NCBI GenBank assembly: GCA_040218875.1
Contig: JAVJQP010000122.1
Direction: 5' to 3' (one strand)
Length of the DNA: 64,000 bases
Source: Coleofasciculus sp937127375
Lineage (GTDB): Bacteria > Cyanobacteriota > Cyanobacteriia > Cyanobacteriales > Coleofasciculaceae
Of this stretch, positions 62,239 through 64,000 are shown in pieces (the first letter of the stretch is position 1; the number at the start of each line of letters is the position of its first letter). The notes beneath the pieces were generated by a model. That model saw only the letters and a program-made list of their open reading frames with translations, had not been told where the DNA came from and searched no databases. Position numbers and translations under genes: made by a program.

Positions 62239-62285
62239 GCGATCGCGCCCTAGTACCCCAGTTCCTCCTATTCTATGCCCGTCCG

Positions 62286-62513
62286 TTAATCATCATCTAT
62301 ATCATCATCTTCATCGTCATCATAGTCATTATCATCGGCACCCATCAATTCAGTGATTTCCTCTTCATCATCGTCGCTCTGCTTCTCGCTCGGATCACGC
62401 GCCAGCAAACGATTCGTTGTTTCTAACCACTCTAAAACTGAGGTTTCACGGGGAACGGAAATCACTGGAGCCAGTTGCTCACGAGATTCTTCACGCAAAG
62501 AAGGATTATACAT
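62286..62513 (-). CDS. DUF3134-type small acidic protein
   Basis: A 75-residue cyanobacterial protein. The conserved half is MYNPSLREESREQLAPVISV, PRETSVLEWLETTNRLLARD; the rest is an Asp/Glu run (about 30 residues) of low complexity ending in DDDIDDD. Role unknown. It is encoded between convergent and divergent neighbours and the repetitive GAT codons are visible as an ATC-rich tract on the plus strand. Confidence 0.85.
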   Translation of the reverse strand: MYNPSLREESREQLAPVISVPRETSVLEWLETTNRLLARDPSEKQSDDDEEEITELMGADDNDYDDDEDDDIDDD

Positions 62514-62576
62514 AATTAATTTCAGTAAGTCGATAAAAATGATACCATATTTAACGGTGGATTGTCAGGACGACAG

Positions 62577-63161
62577 ATGGTTAGCAAAGCCACGTTATTA
62601 GAAGCGATCGCGGGAAAAAATCGGGGGTTGTTGGCAACGGACACTGAAAAAACAGCAATTTTGGCAGCCGTTGCCCAATTAGAAGACCGCAACCCCACGC
62701 CACGTCCACTGGAAGCGCAGGACTTACTGGAAGGGAACTGGCGATTACTCTACACAACCAGTAGCGATTTGTTAAACCTGGGTCGGTTTCCCCTGTGGCA
62801 ATTGGGTCAAATTTACCAATGTGTTCGCACCGCCGACGCGAAAATTTATAACATTGCCGAGATTTCCAGTTTACCTTACTTAGAGGGAATTATCAGTGTA
62901 GGAGCGCAGTTTGAACCCGTTTCCCAACGCCGTGTCAATGTCAATTTTGATCGGTCGGTTGTTGGATTAAAACGCTTAATTGACTATAAATCTCCGACTA
63001 ACTTTATCCAGCAAATTGAAACGGGTAAAAAATTTAAGGCGCTTGATTTTAACATTGAAAGTCGAGAGCAACGGGGCTGGTTGGAGATTACTTATCTCGA
63101 CGAAAATCTGCGGATTGGACGAGGGAATAAAGACAGTGTATTTGTCCTTAGCAAACCATGA
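62577..63161 (+). CDS. PAP/fibrillin family protein
   Basis: A lipocalin-like plastid-lipid-associated protein homolog of 194 residues: LEGNWRLLYTTSSDLLNLGR (the family signature W-R-L-L-Y-T-(T/S)), LGQIYQCVRTADAKIYNIAE, FEPVSQRRVNVNFDRSVVGL, and the C-terminal WLEITYLDENLRIGRGNKD followed by VFVLSKP. In plants such proteins bind lipids at plastoglobules and protect photosystem II; the cyanobacterial role is probably similar. The ATG with AGGA eight bases upstream is preferred to a TTG five codons earlier. Its TGA overlaps the next gene's ATG. Confidence 0.93.
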   Translation: MVSKATLLEAIAGKNRGLLATDTEKTAILAAVAQLEDRNPTPRPLEAQDLLEGNWRLLYTTSSDLLNLGRFPLWQLGQIYQCVRTADAKIYNIAEISSLPYLEGIISVGAQFEPVSQRRVNVNFDRSVVGLKRLIDYKSPTNFIQQIETGKKFKALDFNIESREQRGWLEITYLDENLRIGRGNKDSVFVLSKP

Positions 63162-63961
63162 ATGCTCAAAGTACGGCGGTTTCCCTAACTCGCTTATCCC
63201 AAGGACAACTCAATCTGTTAGAAACCTGTCCGCGTAAATTTCAATATATTTATGTGGATCAGTGCGGAAGTCCTGTTTCACCGGAACAACAAGAACGGTT
63301 GACGTGGGGAAGTTACTTTCACCTGTTAATGCAACAACGAGAACTGGGATTACCGATAGACTCGTTACTGAAGGATAATCCCCAACTCAATCATTGGGTG
63401 ACAGCGCTCATGGATGCAGCACCAGAGGTATTTGCCCGTGATGCTCAAACCTTTCGGGATGCTGAACATTGTCGCACGGTAACGATGCAAGGTTATTTAC
63501 TAACGGTTATTTACGACTTATTTATTGAAGACGAAAAAAGCGCCCAAATTCTCGACTGGAAAACTTATCCTCTACCGACAAATCGTCATCGGTTAGCTAA
63601 AGACTGGCAAACGCGCTTATACCGATATGTTTTGGCGGACACCAGTGATTATTTGCTTGAGCAAATTTCTATGACGTACTGGTTTGTTAAGTCTCAACCC
63701 CGTCCCCAATGTATTACGTTTGCCTATGATAGAGTACAACATGAAAAAACGAGAGCGGATTTAACTGAGTTGCTGACTCGGCTATCCGGATGGTTACACC
63801 GCTATCAAAATGATCATATCCCGTTTCCCCAAGTTCCCATATCATCGGGTAAATGCGGTAACTGTAGCTTTGCGGTGCGCTGTCAGCGAACTGGGGAAAG
63901 TGAGGTTAGCCAAGATAATTTATTACCCAATTTGACTGATATTGAGGAAGTATCGATTTAA
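63158..63961 (+). CDS. PD-(D/E)XK nuclease with four-Cys Fe-S-type cluster (RecB/Cas4-like)
   Basis: A 267-residue protein of the RecB nuclease superfamily. LNLLETCPRKFQYIY gives the first Cys and a helix motif, WGSYFHLLMQ the G-x-x-x-H motif, VIYDLFIEDE the Asp, AQILDWKTYP the D-x-K pair, and WQTRLYRYVL the Q-x-x-x-Y motif. GKCGNCSFAVRC supplies three further Cys; with the first they form the C-x(n)-C-x2-C-x5-C arrangement that holds a 4Fe-4S cluster in AddB, Cas4 and related enzymes. No cas genes or CRISPR repeats are nearby, so it is a stand-alone DNA processing enzyme. It is co-translated with the fibrillin gene through ATGA. Confidence 0.88.
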   Translation: MNAQSTAVSLTRLSQGQLNLLETCPRKFQYIYVDQCGSPVSPEQQERLTWGSYFHLLMQQRELGLPIDSLLKDNPQLNHWVTALMDAAPEVFARDAQTFRDAEHCRTVTMQGYLLTVIYDLFIEDEKSAQILDWKTYPLPTNRHRLAKDWQTRLYRYVLADTSDYLLEQISMTYWFVKSQPRPQCITFAYDRVQHEKTRADLTELLTRLSGWLHRYQNDHIPFPQVPISSGKCGNCSFAVRCQRTGESEVSQDNLLPNLTDIEEVSI

Positions 63962-63963
63962 AG

Positions 63964-64000
63964 GGAACAGTTATCAGTTATCAGTTATCAGTTATCAGTT
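63964..64000. repeat. CAGTTAT heptamer array at the window edge
   Basis: Five perfect units of CAGTTAT running off the right end; total length unknown. Same heptamer as at 13073-13110. Confidence 0.85.

Noticed and set aside
63158..63961. Possible CRISPR-associated Cas4 and therefore a nearby CRISPR array
   Set aside because: The nuclease resembles Cas4, but no cas1/cas2 genes are present, and the only adjacent repeats are 7-base tandem units without spacers.
63964..64000. Regular repeats at the right edge as a CRISPR start
   Set aside because: The unit is a 7-base tandem repeat with no spacer, the same type as several other arrays in the window.

Overview
The window is a chromosomal segment of a filamentous-type cyanobacterium. 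The evidence is direct: GCGATCGC (HIP1) octamers occur throughout, short heptanucleotide tandem repeats and several families of small palindromic repeats are scattered between genes, and many products belong to cyanobacterial families (CruP-type FAD enzyme, sll1377-type glucosyltransferase, cyanoexosortase, DUF3134, PAP/fibrillin, AAA_35-like proteins). The species cannot be fixed from the sequence alone; a Coleofasciculus/Microcoleus-like organism would fit.

Layout. 0-8 kb: a truncated Ser/Thr kinase fragment, a secreted Cys-rich protein, and three minus-strand two-component genes (two tandem REC-histidine kinases and a 1255-residue multi-PAS hybrid kinase that has lost most of its ATPase domain). 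8-14 kb: Uma2-type nuclease, Tat-exported esterase, HDAC-family deacetylase, outer-membrane barrel protein and MsrA. 14-19 kb: a cyanoexosortase gene, a 36-codon remnant of what may be its partner, and a large membrane Ser/Thr kinase with VIT and VWA domains that ends in a PEP-CTERM-like sorting tail. 19-28 kb: adenosine deaminase family enzyme, MscS channel, acpP-fabF, an AAA-nuclease fusion and transketolase. 28-38 kb: an accessory zone rich in decayed genes (AAA ATPase, S8 protease without catalytic core, PIN toxin with an internal stop, a Trypco1-like fragment, an MscS remnant) and repeats, interrupted by an adenylate cyclase and a CruP-like enzyme. 38-41 kb: glucolipid glucosyltransferase divergent from a hydroxylase-dehydrogenase fusion. 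41-55 kb: a twelve-gene minus-strand glycan cluster (galE, GT2 enzymes, ABC exporter, methyltransferase, two AT-rich genes, a GT-C enzyme and a GT4 enzyme). 55-64 kb: an AAA_35 protein with an unusual C-terminus, a hypothetical gene broken by an in-frame TGA, a hydrolase, clpS, a CPBP protease, DUF3134, fibrillin and an Fe-S-type PD-(D/E)XK nuclease.

How the genes work together. The glycan cluster reads as one pathway: a nucleotide-sugar epimerase supplies substrate, several glycosyltransferases assemble a surface glycan, and the ABC exporter moves it or its lipid-linked precursor. acpP and fabF are a standard fatty-acid pair. The exosortase/VIT-VWA kinase neighbourhood is the best candidate for an unusual system: it suggests a signalling kinase whose outer part is processed or anchored by the exosortase. 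A second theme is genome erosion by small repeats: palindromes sit at a deletion scar inside a kinase, supply or abut stop codons of several genes, and have been inserted in frame within the VIT-VWA kinase.

No tRNA, rRNA or CRISPR array was recognised by eye.
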